Assembly (NCBI GenBank): GCA_029261715.1
Contig: JAJDAT010000014.1
Span: forward strand, 124,001-188,000
Direction: 5' to 3'
Source of the DNA: Nitrospinia bacterium
GTDB lineage: Bacteria > Nitrospinota > Nitrospinia > Nitrospinales > JAJDAT01
DNA length: 64,000 nt
Shown: piece by piece, positions 46,860-56,587 of the stretch
How positions within the stretch are numbered: the first letter of the stretch is position 1
How the letters are laid out: each line of letters starts with the position of its first letter
Position numbers and translations under genes: made by a program
Notes under the pieces: model-generated
What the model saw: the letters and a program-made list of their open reading frames with translations, nothing else
What the model was told of the DNA's origin: nothing
Databases searched by the model: none

Positions 46860-47921
46860 ATGCAAAAGGAACACTTTTTAAAACTTATTAGCGATCTTGG
46901 TAACTCTAACGGGTTAATTGATGAAAAAGAAACCAAATCGAGAGCATGCCCCCTTTGCAATCACAATGAAGGTTTTGATTTATTTAAAAAACATGGTTTT
47001 CGTTATATCCAATGCTCTTCATGTAAGTTTGTATTCGTAAAACATATACTGAAAGACAATTTTCATTACTCCGATGACTACTGGGATGAACCAAGTTATT
47101 ACGATGATTTAGATCCTAAGAGCATGGCATGGGAACGGAGTTCTCGAATTTTAAAAGAAGTTGAAAAAAGATTTGAAGGCAATAAGAATATATCTCTGCT
47201 TGATATAGGATGCGGTCCTGGATATTTTTTAAGAGTCGCTAAAGAAAAAGGCTATACAAATTTATCGGGAGTCGAAATTAATAAAAGCGCATGCCAATAT
47301 GTCAACGACGTTGTAAAAATTGAATGTCACAACAAAATATTAGAAGAAATTGAATTCCCTGAAAACCATTTTGATGTCGTAATATTAGATCAGGTTCTTG
47401 AACATGTTGAAGACCCCAAAAAGCTAATCAAATCAATTTTTAAAATTTTAAAACCAAAAGGCTTTTTATATATTGGAGTACCAAATATAGATGGAATCGT
47501 TATGAAAATTCTTGGCAAAAACCATAGACATTTTTCTGGATGGTTCCATATCAATTATTTTAGGGTCAACACGCTAGAAAGCTTACTCACTTCGGAGAAC
47601 TTTAATAAAATCAAATCCTACACAATCTGGGAAGAATTGACTCCTGCAGTGGTTTACTGCTGCTTAATGTATCCAAAAGTATTCGATAACGATCCCTTCG
47701 AAAATTTAAAACCTAATCCTAAGAAAAAAAACGGTTTGGGTACTCCCCCTCCCAATTCTGAGGAAAATTATTTAATTTTTAACATCAAAAAGTTTATTTT
47801 ATTGTGCCTAACTCCGATAGATATATTATGTAAATTAATAACTAATTACTTCCATAAAGGCTCATACATTGAGTATTTTGGAGAAAAATCGATAGATTCT
47901 TCCTCTAAATTAGATCCATAA
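46860..47921 (+). CDS. Class I SAM methyltransferase with N-terminal zinc ribbon
   Basis: A 353-residue protein. An N-terminal zinc ribbon (CPLCNHNEG near 30 and CSSCKF near 53) is followed by a class I methyltransferase domain: LLDIGCGPGYFLRVA (about 113-127), VVILDQVLEHVEDPKKLI (about 174-191), then a C-terminal helical region. Zinc-ribbon methyltransferases of this type are common in LPS and surface-glycan loci and methylate sugars or sugar nucleotides. Neighbours are glycan genes; the exact target is unknown. The upstream gap is long (282 nt) with its own possible promoter. Confidence 0.85.
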   Translation: MQKEHFLKLISDLGNSNGLIDEKETKSRACPLCNHNEGFDLFKKHGFRYIQCSSCKFVFVKHILKDNFHYSDDYWDEPSYYDDLDPKSMAWERSSRILKEVEKRFEGNKNISLLDIGCGPGYFLRVAKEKGYTNLSGVEINKSACQYVNDVVKIECHNKILEEIEFPENHFDVVILDQVLEHVEDPKKLIKSIFKILKPKGFLYIGVPNIDGIVMKILGKNHRHFSGWFHINYFRVNTLESLLTSENFNKIKSYTIWEELTPAVVYCCLMYPKVFDNDPFENLKPNPKKKNGLGTPPPNSEENYLIFNIKKFILLCLTPIDILCKLITNYFHKGSYIEYFGEKSIDSSSKLDP

Positions 47922-48008
47922 AATACAACTCACAATATTCAATTAGTTTTATCATGAAGAAGAATATAAAGCTTTTCTTTTGAATTTGTATCTAATTAGA
48001 CAAATATG

Positions 48009-48024
48009 CTAACATTCTTGTTAG
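48009..48024. promoter_or_regulatory. Short inverted repeat before the B12/radical-SAM gene
   Basis: CTAACA (48009-48014), 4-nt gap, TGTTAG (48019-48024), about 57 nt before ATG 48081. It may be an operator or a weak hairpin in the leader; no T-run follows. Confidence 0.3.
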
Positions 48025-48080
48025 TATATAAGAGAAGCGGCTCCAAAAAAATGAGTTAAAGGTATGAAAGGCAAAGATTT

Positions 48081-49490
48081 ATGAATGTTTTGCTGGTTAG
48101 ACCTCACACAGACGACAAAGATATTTCTAGAGTAATGCCACTAGGATTAGTGGCCGTTGCTACCGTCCTAAAACGTGAGGGACACAACCCTAAAATAATA
48201 GATCTCCGGTTATCTGAAACACCGCAATCAGATCTCAAAAAAGCTATGTTTGAGTTCGACCCTGATGCCGTAGGAATTGGCCTAATGACGGTAGAAAGCG
48301 AATGTGCTTTCAGACTAGCTAAAGACATTAAAGCAATAAACCATAACGTTCCTATAATTTTTGGCGGTCCGCATTGTGCCCATGAACCAGAATTCATTTT
48401 GCACGATTCAAATGTCGACCTCATGGTAATCGGCGAAGCAGAACTGACTATAGTTGAATTGGTTGAAGCTTTAAAAAACAAACAAGACCTTGGAACTGTA
48501 AAAGGTATTGCGTATAAACACGATGGCCAATATATAAAAACTGCCGCAAGAGAAAAAATACTAGATTTGAATTGGCTGGATCAGGATTATGAAACATTAA
48601 ATGTTACAGACTATTTTAACTTTGATTGTTCCCATGAGTACCTTCCTGCTTTTGATAGCTTCATGCCACTAGTAACCTCGCGGGGCTGCCCCTTTACCTG
48701 TATATATTGCCACGATATATTTGGAAAAGATATTCGCTACAGATCAGCTGAGAAAGTATTGGAAGAAATTGAATTTTTAATGAAAGAATATGGAGTTAGA
48801 GAATTCCATATTTTAGACGACTCTTTCAATATTGATATGAAGCGCGCAAAAAAAATATTCGATATGATCGTAGAGAAGGGTTTTGATATTCGGATTGCAT
48901 TTCCAAATGGTATCCGCGCAGATTATATCGATGACGAAATGGTTGAAAAAATGGCTAAAGCGGGAGTTTATAGACTCGCATTAGGCATAGAATCCGGTTC
49001 GTTAAGAATTCAAAAACTGATCTCTAAAAGCCTGGATATTGGAATTTTAAAAGATGTTGTCAGTAAACTAGCGAAAGCTAGAATCGGCGTAAACGGTTTT
49101 TTTATGCTTGGTTTTCCTGGTGAAACTCTAGACGAAATGAACCAAACTATTGAATTCGCGTGTGATTTGGATCTTAGTACAGCTCTGTTTTCTTTGGTTA
49201 TTCCCAACCCAGGAACCGATTTACGAGATATGGTTATAGAAGAAGGAGAAACTACAAATAAAAGTTTTTCTGACTACTCAATAACTGCTGTAAATAGTAA
49301 CGCAAGTAAAGTTGATCCAGGACAACTGGTAAAACTTCAAAAACACGCTTACCGGAAATTTTATTTCAATCCGAAACGCGCTTGGCACATTTTTCAGACC
49401 ACACGATCTAAAAAATTACTCTTTTCAAAATTTCTCTCGCTTTTAAAGCTTACCAGCGCATGGTCCAAACGATTGAGCTATCAATCGTAA
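48081..49490 (+). CDS. B12-binding-domain radical SAM protein
   Basis: A 469-residue protein. An N-terminal cobalamin-binding-like Rossmann domain (about 1-140; LGLVAVATVLKREGHNPKIID, no DxHxxG, as in base-off-only members) precedes a radical SAM domain with Cx3Cx2C at C203, C207 and C210 (SRGCPFTCIYC). The C-terminal region (about 320-469) is helical. Members catalyse methylation or other carbon-carbon chemistry, using SAM and often methylcobalamin. It sits in the polysaccharide locus and overlaps the GT2 gene by 31 nt. The substrate is unknown; modification of a glycan lipid or sugar is an inference. Confidence 0.88.
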   Translation: MNVLLVRPHTDDKDISRVMPLGLVAVATVLKREGHNPKIIDLRLSETPQSDLKKAMFEFDPDAVGIGLMTVESECAFRLAKDIKAINHNVPIIFGGPHCAHEPEFILHDSNVDLMVIGEAELTIVELVEALKNKQDLGTVKGIAYKHDGQYIKTAAREKILDLNWLDQDYETLNVTDYFNFDCSHEYLPAFDSFMPLVTSRGCPFTCIYCHDIFGKDIRYRSAEKVLEEIEFLMKEYGVREFHILDDSFNIDMKRAKKIFDMIVEKGFDIRIAFPNGIRADYIDDEMVEKMAKAGVYRLALGIESGSLRIQKLISKSLDIGILKDVVSKLAKARIGVNGFFMLGFPGETLDEMNQTIEFACDLDLSTALFSLVIPNPGTDLRDMVIEEGETTNKSFSDYSITAVNSNASKVDPGQLVKLQKHAYRKFYFNPKRAWHIFQTTRSKKLLFSKFLSLLKLTSAWSKRLSYQS

Positions 49491-50389
49491 TTCCCGTTTT
49501 CAATGAAGCTCTGGTACTACCAGAGCTTCATGAACGAGTTAAAACGGTCTGCGACGATTTAGGAAAATCATACGAGATCCTTTTTGTTGACGATGGGAGC
49601 TTAGACGGTTCTTCCATTAAACTCCAAGAACTTCAAAAAAACGATAGTGCTGTTCGAGTCGTCCAATTCACAAGAAACTTTGGACAACAAGCGGCAGTTC
49701 TTGCTGGTTTTAGACTAAGCTGTGGAGAAATCGTTGTTCAGATAGACTCTGATCTCCAAAACCCTCCGGAAGAAATACCTAAACTACTTGAAGCCTTGGG
49801 ACCAAACTACGATTTAGTGACCACAATCTCCAAAAATAGGAAAGACGAATTTTGGAGAGTCGCCGGGTCAAAGTTTTTAAAATGGCTGGGACAAAAAGTA
49901 TTAGGAAACAGGTTTAGACTAAATTTGAGTTCATTTAGGGCCATGAGAAGAAGCGTAATAAAAAAAATTGACGCTTGTAGTGATCGATCCAGGTACATGG
50001 CAGTTCTAGCAAGCTGGATGGCAGTCCCTTCAAAAGAAATAGAGGTAGAACATCATAACCGTACTAAAGGCACAACAAAATATAGTTTTTTTGATTTGGC
50101 GATCCTAGCATGGGACTTACTCGCAGGTTTTTCAAACGCCCCGCTTCGATTTGTAACTTACATGGGAGTATTTGGCGCCATAATGGGCTTTACGGTTACA
50201 GCCTTTTTATTGTTTCAGCGTATTGTTAACGATATTTTAATCGAAGGTTTCATAGTTCTTTCAGCCGTGTTTGCTTTTTTTGCTGGAGTTCAATTACTAT
50301 CGATTGGAATACTAGGAGAATACGTAGGACGTATTTACTTACAAGTACAAAATAGGCCCGACTATATAGTCGAGAAAATTTACGAATAA
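49460..50389 (+). CDS. GT2 polyprenyl-phosphate glycosyltransferase-like protein
   Basis: A 309-residue GT2 with IVIPVFNEA at the N-terminus, the nucleotide-binding DD (VDDGSLDGSS), and the divalent-metal DSD (VQIDSDLQNPPEEI). Two membrane helices (about 230-285) end the protein, as in GtrB and DPM-synthase-like enzymes that load a sugar onto a polyprenyl phosphate. Its start overlaps the previous gene by 31 nt and its stop forms TAATG with the next start, so it is coupled on both sides. It may produce the polyprenyl-sugar donor for the GT-C enzymes of the window. Confidence 0.9.
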   Translation: MVQTIELSIVIPVFNEALVLPELHERVKTVCDDLGKSYEILFVDDGSLDGSSIKLQELQKNDSAVRVVQFTRNFGQQAAVLAGFRLSCGEIVVQIDSDLQNPPEEIPKLLEALGPNYDLVTTISKNRKDEFWRVAGSKFLKWLGQKVLGNRFRLNLSSFRAMRRSVIKKIDACSDRSRYMAVLASWMAVPSKEIEVEHHNRTKGTTKYSFFDLAILAWDLLAGFSNAPLRFVTYMGVFGAIMGFTVTAFLLFQRIVNDILIEGFIVLSAVFAFFAGVQLLSIGILGEYVGRIYLQVQNRPDYIVEKIYE

Positions 50390-51234
50390 TGGAAGTTAAA
50401 AATTTAACCTCATTAATAATTGAACCTACTAATACCTGCAACCTCCGATGCCGGTTTTGTTTTGTCACAGAAGGTATGGAACGCAAAGAAGGTTTTATGG
50501 ATCTTGAGCTATTTAAAAAGATCATAGACGACTCTCCTAATTTGGAACACCTTTGCATGCATAACTGGGGAGAACCATTGCTCCATAAAGACATTTTTAA
50601 AATGTTTAAATATGCCCATAATGCAGGAGTTCCTTGGATCGTAATGAATACGAACGGTACTCTGTTAACAGACAAAATGATCGATAAAATTATAGATAGC
50701 CCACTCAACATTATCCGGTTTTCCATTGACGGCTCAGCAGAAACCTTTAAAGCTGTCCGTGGAGTAGAATTAGAAAAAATAGAAAGAGCTATTATAAAAA
50801 TAAAAGAGAAAAAAGAAACTAGACGCCCCGAATTAAGTATCGGAGTTGTTTTTACCGTTGAAGAATCTACCCAAAACGACGCCGAAGAATTTATTGCTTA
50901 CTGGAAAGAAATTGCTGATCATATACGATTACAACCAGAGCTAATTCAAAGCCCGCGTGTGGAAGTTTGCCCAGAACCGTTTGGCAAAGACTACGGAAAA
51001 CTCGCAGTATTATGGGACGGAACAGTAATACCCTGTTGCGTTGACTACAATGCAACTCTTACCCTTGGGAATGCATGGGATAACCGTGTAACCGATATTT
51101 GGCAAGGACATGCAATTAATCAACTACGCGAACAACACCTAAGCGGAAATTTTCCAAAAGTATGCACAAACTGCAATGAATGTACGACTGAAAAAGCTCC
51201 TAAGCGCTTTTTTTACGAAGCAGACTTAGCCTAA
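50389..51234 (+). CDS. Radical SAM protein with SPASM-like C-terminus
   Basis: A 281-residue radical SAM protein. The Cx3Cx2C cluster is at C17, C21 and C24 (TNTCNLRCRFC). The C-terminus has a SPASM-like set of cysteines: VCPEPF (about 195), GTVIPCCVDYN (about 212-222) and VCTNCNEC (about 260-267), which would bind an auxiliary Fe-S cluster. SPASM enzymes modify peptides or small molecules. It starts one base inside the GT2 stop (TAATG). In glycan loci such proteins probably modify a sugar or lipid; no precursor peptide was seen nearby. Function remains open. Confidence 0.85.
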   Translation: MEVKNLTSLIIEPTNTCNLRCRFCFVTEGMERKEGFMDLELFKKIIDDSPNLEHLCMHNWGEPLLHKDIFKMFKYAHNAGVPWIVMNTNGTLLTDKMIDKIIDSPLNIIRFSIDGSAETFKAVRGVELEKIERAIIKIKEKKETRRPELSIGVVFTVEESTQNDAEEFIAYWKEIADHIRLQPELIQSPRVEVCPEPFGKDYGKLAVLWDGTVIPCCVDYNATLTLGNAWDNRVTDIWQGHAINQLREQHLSGNFPKVCTNCNECTTEKAPKRFFYEADLA

Positions 51235-51270
51235 CCTAACCTTTGGTTTCCCCCTGCCGAACTTCTCCAA

Positions 51271-52083
51271 ATGACCCCGTTAACTGACGATAAAAACCTC
51301 GAGCAAAAAATACTCGACGAAAACAAAAGAGTTCACGCTCTTGAAAACAAGCTGTATTTGAGTAGACATCCCGAACAGACTAATTTCTTCCAACGTAATA
51401 TATTAAACAAAGCTCTCGACTCATTTTGTAAAATCCTACCGGTGAATAAAAATAGAATTATCGATATCGGTTGTGGATCAGGGTACGTTTTTCTACCCAT
51501 GATAGCCAAAGGCTACCAAATGACAGGAGTTGATTTATCTGAAGAGATGATCCAAGCGTTAAAAGAAAACTTAGATAAAGAAAAATTAAGCCGATCAGAA
51601 CTTATTGTTGGGGACGTAGTCGAATTTTCTAAAAGTGATATAACTCCATTCGATGGAATGATTGTATCGGCATTACTTCATCATCTTTATGACTATAAAA
51701 GTGCCGTAAGAAAATTTTGCTCTAAAGTAGCTCCCGGAGGCCCTCTGCTAATTTTTTTTGAACCTCTAAGGCAAAAAATTAATTCGCCAATAAGGTACGG
51801 ATTACACAAACGTATAGCCGAAATAGAAGAAAGAATTTACAAAAAAGAAATGAAATTTCGGAAAATTCCAATATTTGAAGACGACTATGAATACTCCGAC
51901 TACCAAAGACAATTTGGAGGAATAGCGCCAGAAGAATTAAGGGAAATCCTCGAACAAGAAGGGCTGGAAGTTTTAAAAATATCAAAATATTGCGCAAGAA
52001 GATATGGCATTCCAGCTTTCATTGCTAATTCCATTCTTGGAACGGCAAATACTTTTAACATACTTGCAAAAAAACGAAGCTAA
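51271..52083 (+). CDS. Class I SAM methyltransferase
   Basis: A 270-residue methyltransferase with motif I IIDIGCGSGYVFLPM (about 63-77), GVDLSEEM next, and MIVSALLHHLYDY as motif II (about 130-142). The C-terminal part is helical and ends without a membrane segment. It is the last plus-strand gene of the locus, 36 nt after the SPASM gene, and converges on the flippase fusion. Target unknown; sugar O- or N-methylation is the likely role by context. Confidence 0.87.
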   Translation: MTPLTDDKNLEQKILDENKRVHALENKLYLSRHPEQTNFFQRNILNKALDSFCKILPVNKNRIIDIGCGSGYVFLPMIAKGYQMTGVDLSEEMIQALKENLDKEKLSRSELIVGDVVEFSKSDITPFDGMIVSALLHHLYDYKSAVRKFCSKVAPGGPLLIFFEPLRQKINSPIRYGLHKRIAEIEERIYKKEMKFRKIPIFEDDYEYSDYQRQFGGIAPEELREILEQEGLEVLKISKYCARRYGIPAFIANSILGTANTFNILAKKRS

Positions 52084-52107
52084 ACTGTTTATTCAAACTG
52101 ATTTTTT

Positions 52108-54672
52108 CTATATTTTTACAACTGGCACAATTTCCAAACTTCGTTTCACTTCTCCCCACGCCTCTTCTACTGAAATTGAATACAAACAATCGAGGTGGGA
52201 ACATTCGGGAAACTTTCCATTATCGTAACAAGGAGAACATTCAACCCCCTTGTATAAAGTTGTATTGGTCTTGCCAGGCGGCGCCCAATCTTTTGGATTA
52301 GTAGGCCCATAAAACGATAAGGTAGGAGTAGACATCGCTGATGCGATATGGAGGGGTCCGCTATCGTTTCCAATAAATAAAGAACAAGTCTTAAAAATTG
52401 AAGCGACCTCTCCTAAGCTCAAATCAGTGGCCCCATAACATTGCGGAAGTTGATGTCGAATATCTTTAATCAATTCTTGTTCGTCAGAACTTCCAAATAA
52501 AACAATTTTACATGAAACTTCTGCGCTCAATTTCCTGATTAATTCCACATAGTACTCTTTCGGCCACCTTTTATTGGGCATCTCCAATTTAACATTTTTA
52601 CCTCCTCCAGGAGCAACGGCAATAAGTTTTTCTCCTTCTTGCAAATCCAATGTCTCAATAAAGCTGGAACCGCTAGAGCTTTCATTTTCAGAAACAAAAT
52701 AATAACTTCCTTCGTATTCAGCTTCCATACCTAAAACCCGAAGTAAGTCCAAATAGTTTTCTCTTTCATTTCGCGATGTACGAGGAACAGCTCTATGTGT
52801 TAAAGAAAATCCTTCTCGCCCTCTGGAAAATCCAACACGACAAGAAATTCCACAGATATAAATCAACAAATTAAACGGCCAAGCTCTATGCATAACAAAA
52901 GCCAGGTCAAAGTTTTCTTTTCTTAAGTCTAGGACTATTCTCAACACTTCCTTTAATCTAGCGAATGGAGCTCCTCTATATAAAACTTTATCATCTACTC
53001 GTATGAAACGGTCAATACATGGGTTATTTCGAATACTCTCGTAAGAAAATTTACCTGTTAGCAATGTAATGTCTGAGTTTGGAAACCGTTTTCGAGCTTG
53101 ATCAAAAAACGAGGAAGCCATCACCAAATCTCCCACAGCGCCAAGCTTAATCATTAAAATTCTTTTTGGTTTTTCATCATCGGGGACAAAAGGAATAGAC
53201 GGGTTTTTTCTTTCTGCAGGAAGCTTTTTTAAATCAAGAACTCCGCGTACAACTTTCCAGTCATATTCCGTGAAAGCCCCTAAAACCATCAACAATACAA
53301 AATAAGACCCAAAACTTAATATTAATAATGGTAGTAAGGGAAGCGAAAACATTCCCCATAAAACCACCATCATACCGCCCACGGCAAAAATTGGTCTCCA
53401 TACAGGCGGCCAAAGATCTTTAGGTCCCCAAATATTTCCAATGGTTTTAAAATAAATACAAAATACCAACAATTCCGTAGCGCAAGTTGCAAATGCCGCT
53501 CCCATATATCCCCAAATGGGGATACAAATCGCATTGATCAAAACATTTACACAAGCCCCAATACCGGTAATTTTTAAAACCTTTGACGCCTTGTCCGCTG
53601 ACATCAGCAGATAAGAAACAATATCATTGAGACATAGCAACGGGAGAGCCAATACAACTATCTGTAAAGCATGCCCTGTGCCTTCAAAAGCCGTTCCATA
53701 AAGAGTTTCAACTAAACGCGGAGCTAGCAAAGAAATTGCAGCAGCGGCAGGTAAACTCACTATCAAAAGAAAGCGGGAACCTTCTCTCCAAATACTGACA
53801 AAACTCTTGGATTCGTCGGCATAAGTTTTCGACAACATTGGGAAAATAGCATTTCGAATACCTGCAATCAAAATAACGGAAGCTTCAATCAATTTAAGAG
53901 CAGCCGAATACCAACCCGTTTCCGCTTCTCCTCGAAAGAAAAACAACATCACAGAGTCGATGCGGAAATAAATATAAGTAAATAAAATCGTTCCGCCAAT
54001 GGGAAGGGAAAGAATTAAAATCTCTTTAATTCTCGCACGATCTACAACCCATGGTCGAGAACCATAAAGAGCCTTCATTTTCCATCGAACTATAAATAAA
54101 TTAACTACCGCTGCGCCTAAAAAGGCTAAAGAAAGAGGAACAACTTTATAATCCATTAACAATAAAACCATTCCACCAGCAAAAAACATTCCTCGCTGGA
54201 TAATCATTAAAATCGAAACCAGGGACATGTTTTCAAAAGCTCGAAACACCGCAATATACGTATCCGAATATCCATTTATCAACAAAGCCAAGCCAATAGC
54301 CCAAACCACGAGACGAGCTTCTTCATCTAATGGGAAAATGGCTGGCAACGCTAATAAAATGATTAAAATACCTAGAGATAGTACAGCTTTAAGAAAAAAT
54401 GCATTTCCTAAATAATTGTCGGCTTTATCAGGTTCGCGAGAGATTTCTCTAATCAACAAAGTATTAATCCCGGTATCAGCCAATACAGTCAAAATACCCG
54501 TTATTGAAAATGCAAAGGCAAACGTCCCAAAACCTTTATCGCCTAAATAACGAGCAGCAACAATTTGTGTCGCTAGCGCAATTAATTTAGATATAGTTTC
54601 TGCGGTAAATAAGCGAATGGAGTTTTTTACCAATCGCTCGGCAGTTCGTGTGCTATTTCCTTTAAATTCCAT
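52108..54672 (-). CDS. Polysaccharide flippase fused to GT9 heptosyltransferase domain
   Basis: An 854-residue fusion. Residues 1 to about 465 are a MOP-superfamily flippase (Wzx-like) with 12-14 helices, opening with NSIRLFTAETISKLI and IVAARYLGDKGFGTF. After a short linker, residues from about 500 form a GT9 (ADP-heptose:LPS heptosyltransferase) domain: KRILMIKLGAVGDLVMAS, then APGGGKNVKLEMPNKRWP, and FIGNDSGPLHIASAMSTPTLSFYGPTNP near the C-terminus. The two halves are usually separate proteins. Joining them puts a cytoplasmic transferase on the protein that exports lipid-linked glycan. No stop or frameshift lies between the halves, and the linker (EKPKRILMIK) reads through cleanly. Confidence 0.88.
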   Translation of the reverse strand: MEFKGNSTRTAERLVKNSIRLFTAETISKLIALATQIVAARYLGDKGFGTFAFAFSITGILTVLADTGINTLLIREISREPDKADNYLGNAFFLKAVLSLGILIILLALPAIFPLDEEARLVVWAIGLALLINGYSDTYIAVFRAFENMSLVSILMIIQRGMFFAGGMVLLLMDYKVVPLSLAFLGAAVVNLFIVRWKMKALYGSRPWVVDRARIKEILILSLPIGGTILFTYIYFRIDSVMLFFFRGEAETGWYSAALKLIEASVILIAGIRNAIFPMLSKTYADESKSFVSIWREGSRFLLIVSLPAAAAISLLAPRLVETLYGTAFEGTGHALQIVVLALPLLCLNDIVSYLLMSADKASKVLKITGIGACVNVLINAICIPIWGYMGAAFATCATELLVFCIYFKTIGNIWGPKDLWPPVWRPIFAVGGMMVVLWGMFSLPLLPLLILSFGSYFVLLMVLGAFTEYDWKVVRGVLDLKKLPAERKNPSIPFVPDDEKPKRILMIKLGAVGDLVMASSFFDQARKRFPNSDITLLTGKFSYESIRNNPCIDRFIRVDDKVLYRGAPFARLKEVLRIVLDLRKENFDLAFVMHRAWPFNLLIYICGISCRVGFSRGREGFSLTHRAVPRTSRNERENYLDLLRVLGMEAEYEGSYYFVSENESSSGSSFIETLDLQEGEKLIAVAPGGGKNVKLEMPNKRWPKEYYVELIRKLSAEVSCKIVLFGSSDEQELIKDIRHQLPQCYGATDLSLGEVASIFKTCSLFIGNDSGPLHIASAMSTPTLSFYGPTNPKDWAPPGKTNTTLYKGVECSPCYDNGKFPECSHLDCLYSISVEEAWGEVKRSLEIVPVVKI

Positions 54673-54728
54673 AATTTATTACTATCACACTTTCAATGTA
54701 GGCGCTAGAGCGCTCAAGAAGCCACCGG

Positions 54729-56306
54729 CTAACCAACCGGATTCAAAAAGCTAATACGTTTCCAAAAAATTTGATCTAGGGCGTTCAACTCCAACCCATC
54801 CACGTAAGGTTTAACTAAAAGGTTTTTTGCCGTAACAAAAAGAGGAATAATAACTGCCTCGCTTTCTGTAAGAATTCTTTGAGCTCTATCATAGAGTTCC
54901 TTTCTTACGATTGGATCTCTTTCCAAAGCCGCGCGATCCACTAGCTGATCATATTCCAAATGACTCCAATTTAAATGGTTGTTTCCACTTGAAGAAAGAA
55001 ACAAGTTCATAAAGTTATCTGGATCAGGGAAATCAGCTCCCCATCCCAACCTAAATATCTGAGGAGGATCAGTTTTTAAACGACTTAAAAATACTTTCCA
55101 TTCTTGGCTAGCTAATTCAACTTTCACATTTAAATGTCGTCGCCATTGATCTTGGATATATTCAGCCACCAGTCTATGTGTTTGATCAGTATTGTAAACC
55201 AAAGTAATTAGAGGCAAACCTTTACCTCCAGAAAAACCAGCTTTAGACAATAAAGAACGGGCTTTTTCTGGATTAAATTTTGCTCCAACATCTGAACTAT
55301 ATCCCAGTAATCCAACGGGAATCCAAGAAGAAACAGGAACTTCTCCTCCTTGAAGAATGTCCGGTAATTGAGATCGATCTATGGAATGCGCAAAAGCTCT
55401 TCTCACTAATGGATTGTCGAAAGGTTTTTCCGTAACTGTGAACCCATAATAATATCCCCTCAAAAGAGGTAACGTTCTATATTCAGGGCTAGTCCTATAA
55501 TGAGGAATAGAAACTGAAGACAATAACGCCATATCAAGTTCCCCAGTTTCATACAAAGTTAATGCCGTTGTCGTTTCCTCAACAATGTAAGCAATTATTT
55601 TCTCAACTTCTGGAGCCTTGCCATAATATTTCGGATTAGATTTGAAAATTAATTTATATTCGTGTTTCCATTCCTCTAATGCAAAAGGGCCTGTCGTCTC
55701 AAGGTACTTAGGGTCTGTCCAATGATCGCCATACTTTTCGATTAGATCTTTACGCTGAGGGAACGTAACCATAAAAGTCGCTATTGAAGGAAAATAGTAA
55801 ACTGGTCGTTTTAATTTAACCCTTAAAACAGTTGGAGATATCGCCTCTACTCCCAAGCGATTTGGATCTTTTATTTTTCCCGAGTTATATTCAAAAGCAT
55901 TCTCGATATCGAATAAAAAATAGGCATATTCAGCAGCAGTCGCAGGATTTAAAAGTCTCTTCCATGAATATTCAAAATCCATAGCGGTCACGGCTTTACC
56001 ATCCGTCCAACGAACATCATCTCTCAAGAAAAAAGTGATTGTTTTCCCATCTGAAGAAAATTCCCATCTTTTTGCAATTGCGGGAATCGGCTCCATTTTT
56101 TGATTATATTGTGTCAACCCCTCCATAAGATTTGTTAATACATCAAACGAAACATGATCCGTCGCTAACGACCAATCTAAAGTAGGCGGTTCAGCATGCA
56201 AAGCTAAGCGAAATGTTTTGTCAGGGGTAGAAACAGGCGAAGAACAAGAAATGATCGACAACAATATCACCCCACCCAAAACTCTCCATAAATTCCGAAT
56301 TGACAT
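54729..56306 (-). CDS. Peptide ABC transporter substrate-binding lipoprotein
   Basis: A 525-residue SBP_bac_5 (OppA/DppA) protein. The N-terminus has a lipoprotein signal with lipobox LSIISC (Cys about residue 21). The mature part starts LALHAEPPTLDWSLATDHVSFDVL and has the family segment FYWKRLLNPATAAEYAYFL. It binds peptides or similar solutes outside the inner membrane for an ABC importer; permease and ATPase genes are not in the window. The start at ATG 56306 is preferred since it gives a normal lipoprotein signal; upstream ATGs at 56354 and 56324 would lengthen it. Confidence 0.88.
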   Translation of the reverse strand: MSIRNLWRVLGGVILLSIISCSSPVSTPDKTFRLALHAEPPTLDWSLATDHVSFDVLTNLMEGLTQYNQKMEPIPAIAKRWEFSSDGKTITFFLRDDVRWTDGKAVTAMDFEYSWKRLLNPATAAEYAYFLFDIENAFEYNSGKIKDPNRLGVEAISPTVLRVKLKRPVYYFPSIATFMVTFPQRKDLIEKYGDHWTDPKYLETTGPFALEEWKHEYKLIFKSNPKYYGKAPEVEKIIAYIVEETTTALTLYETGELDMALLSSVSIPHYRTSPEYRTLPLLRGYYYGFTVTEKPFDNPLVRRAFAHSIDRSQLPDILQGGEVPVSSWIPVGLLGYSSDVGAKFNPEKARSLLSKAGFSGGKGLPLITLVYNTDQTHRLVAEYIQDQWRRHLNVKVELASQEWKVFLSRLKTDPPQIFRLGWGADFPDPDNFMNLFLSSSGNNHLNWSHLEYDQLVDRAALERDPIVRKELYDRAQRILTESEAVIIPLFVTAKNLLVKPYVDGLELNALDQIFWKRISFLNPVG

Positions 56307-56587
56307 AAAAAGTAAAACTCTCATTATTTTTATTGAGGTATCTGAAAAAATCATTATCTCATTAAATCTAATCGATTATCCCAAATCAACATTGAATACC
56401 CTGTTTATTAAAAATCATTTTCAAAATAGACCAAATTACTTTGTTTCAAAGGTATAAACCGAGAGAAAAACATGCCAAACCCACACAATTAATATTATTT
56501 TATATAAATTTATGCTAATTTAAATAAAATATAATAAGCTATCTTAAGAGTTTATTACTGTTAACTCATTTACATTCAAATAAATAA

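Noticed and set aside
48009-48024. CTAACA/TGTTAG repeat as a terminator
   Set aside because: The stem is only 6 bp, with no T-run after it; kept only as a possible operator.
48104-50726. Long minus-strand frames inside the radical-SAM and GT2 genes (for example 48104-48481 and 50250-50726)
   Set aside because: They lie opposite genes with clear catalytic motifs and show no protein-like features of their own.
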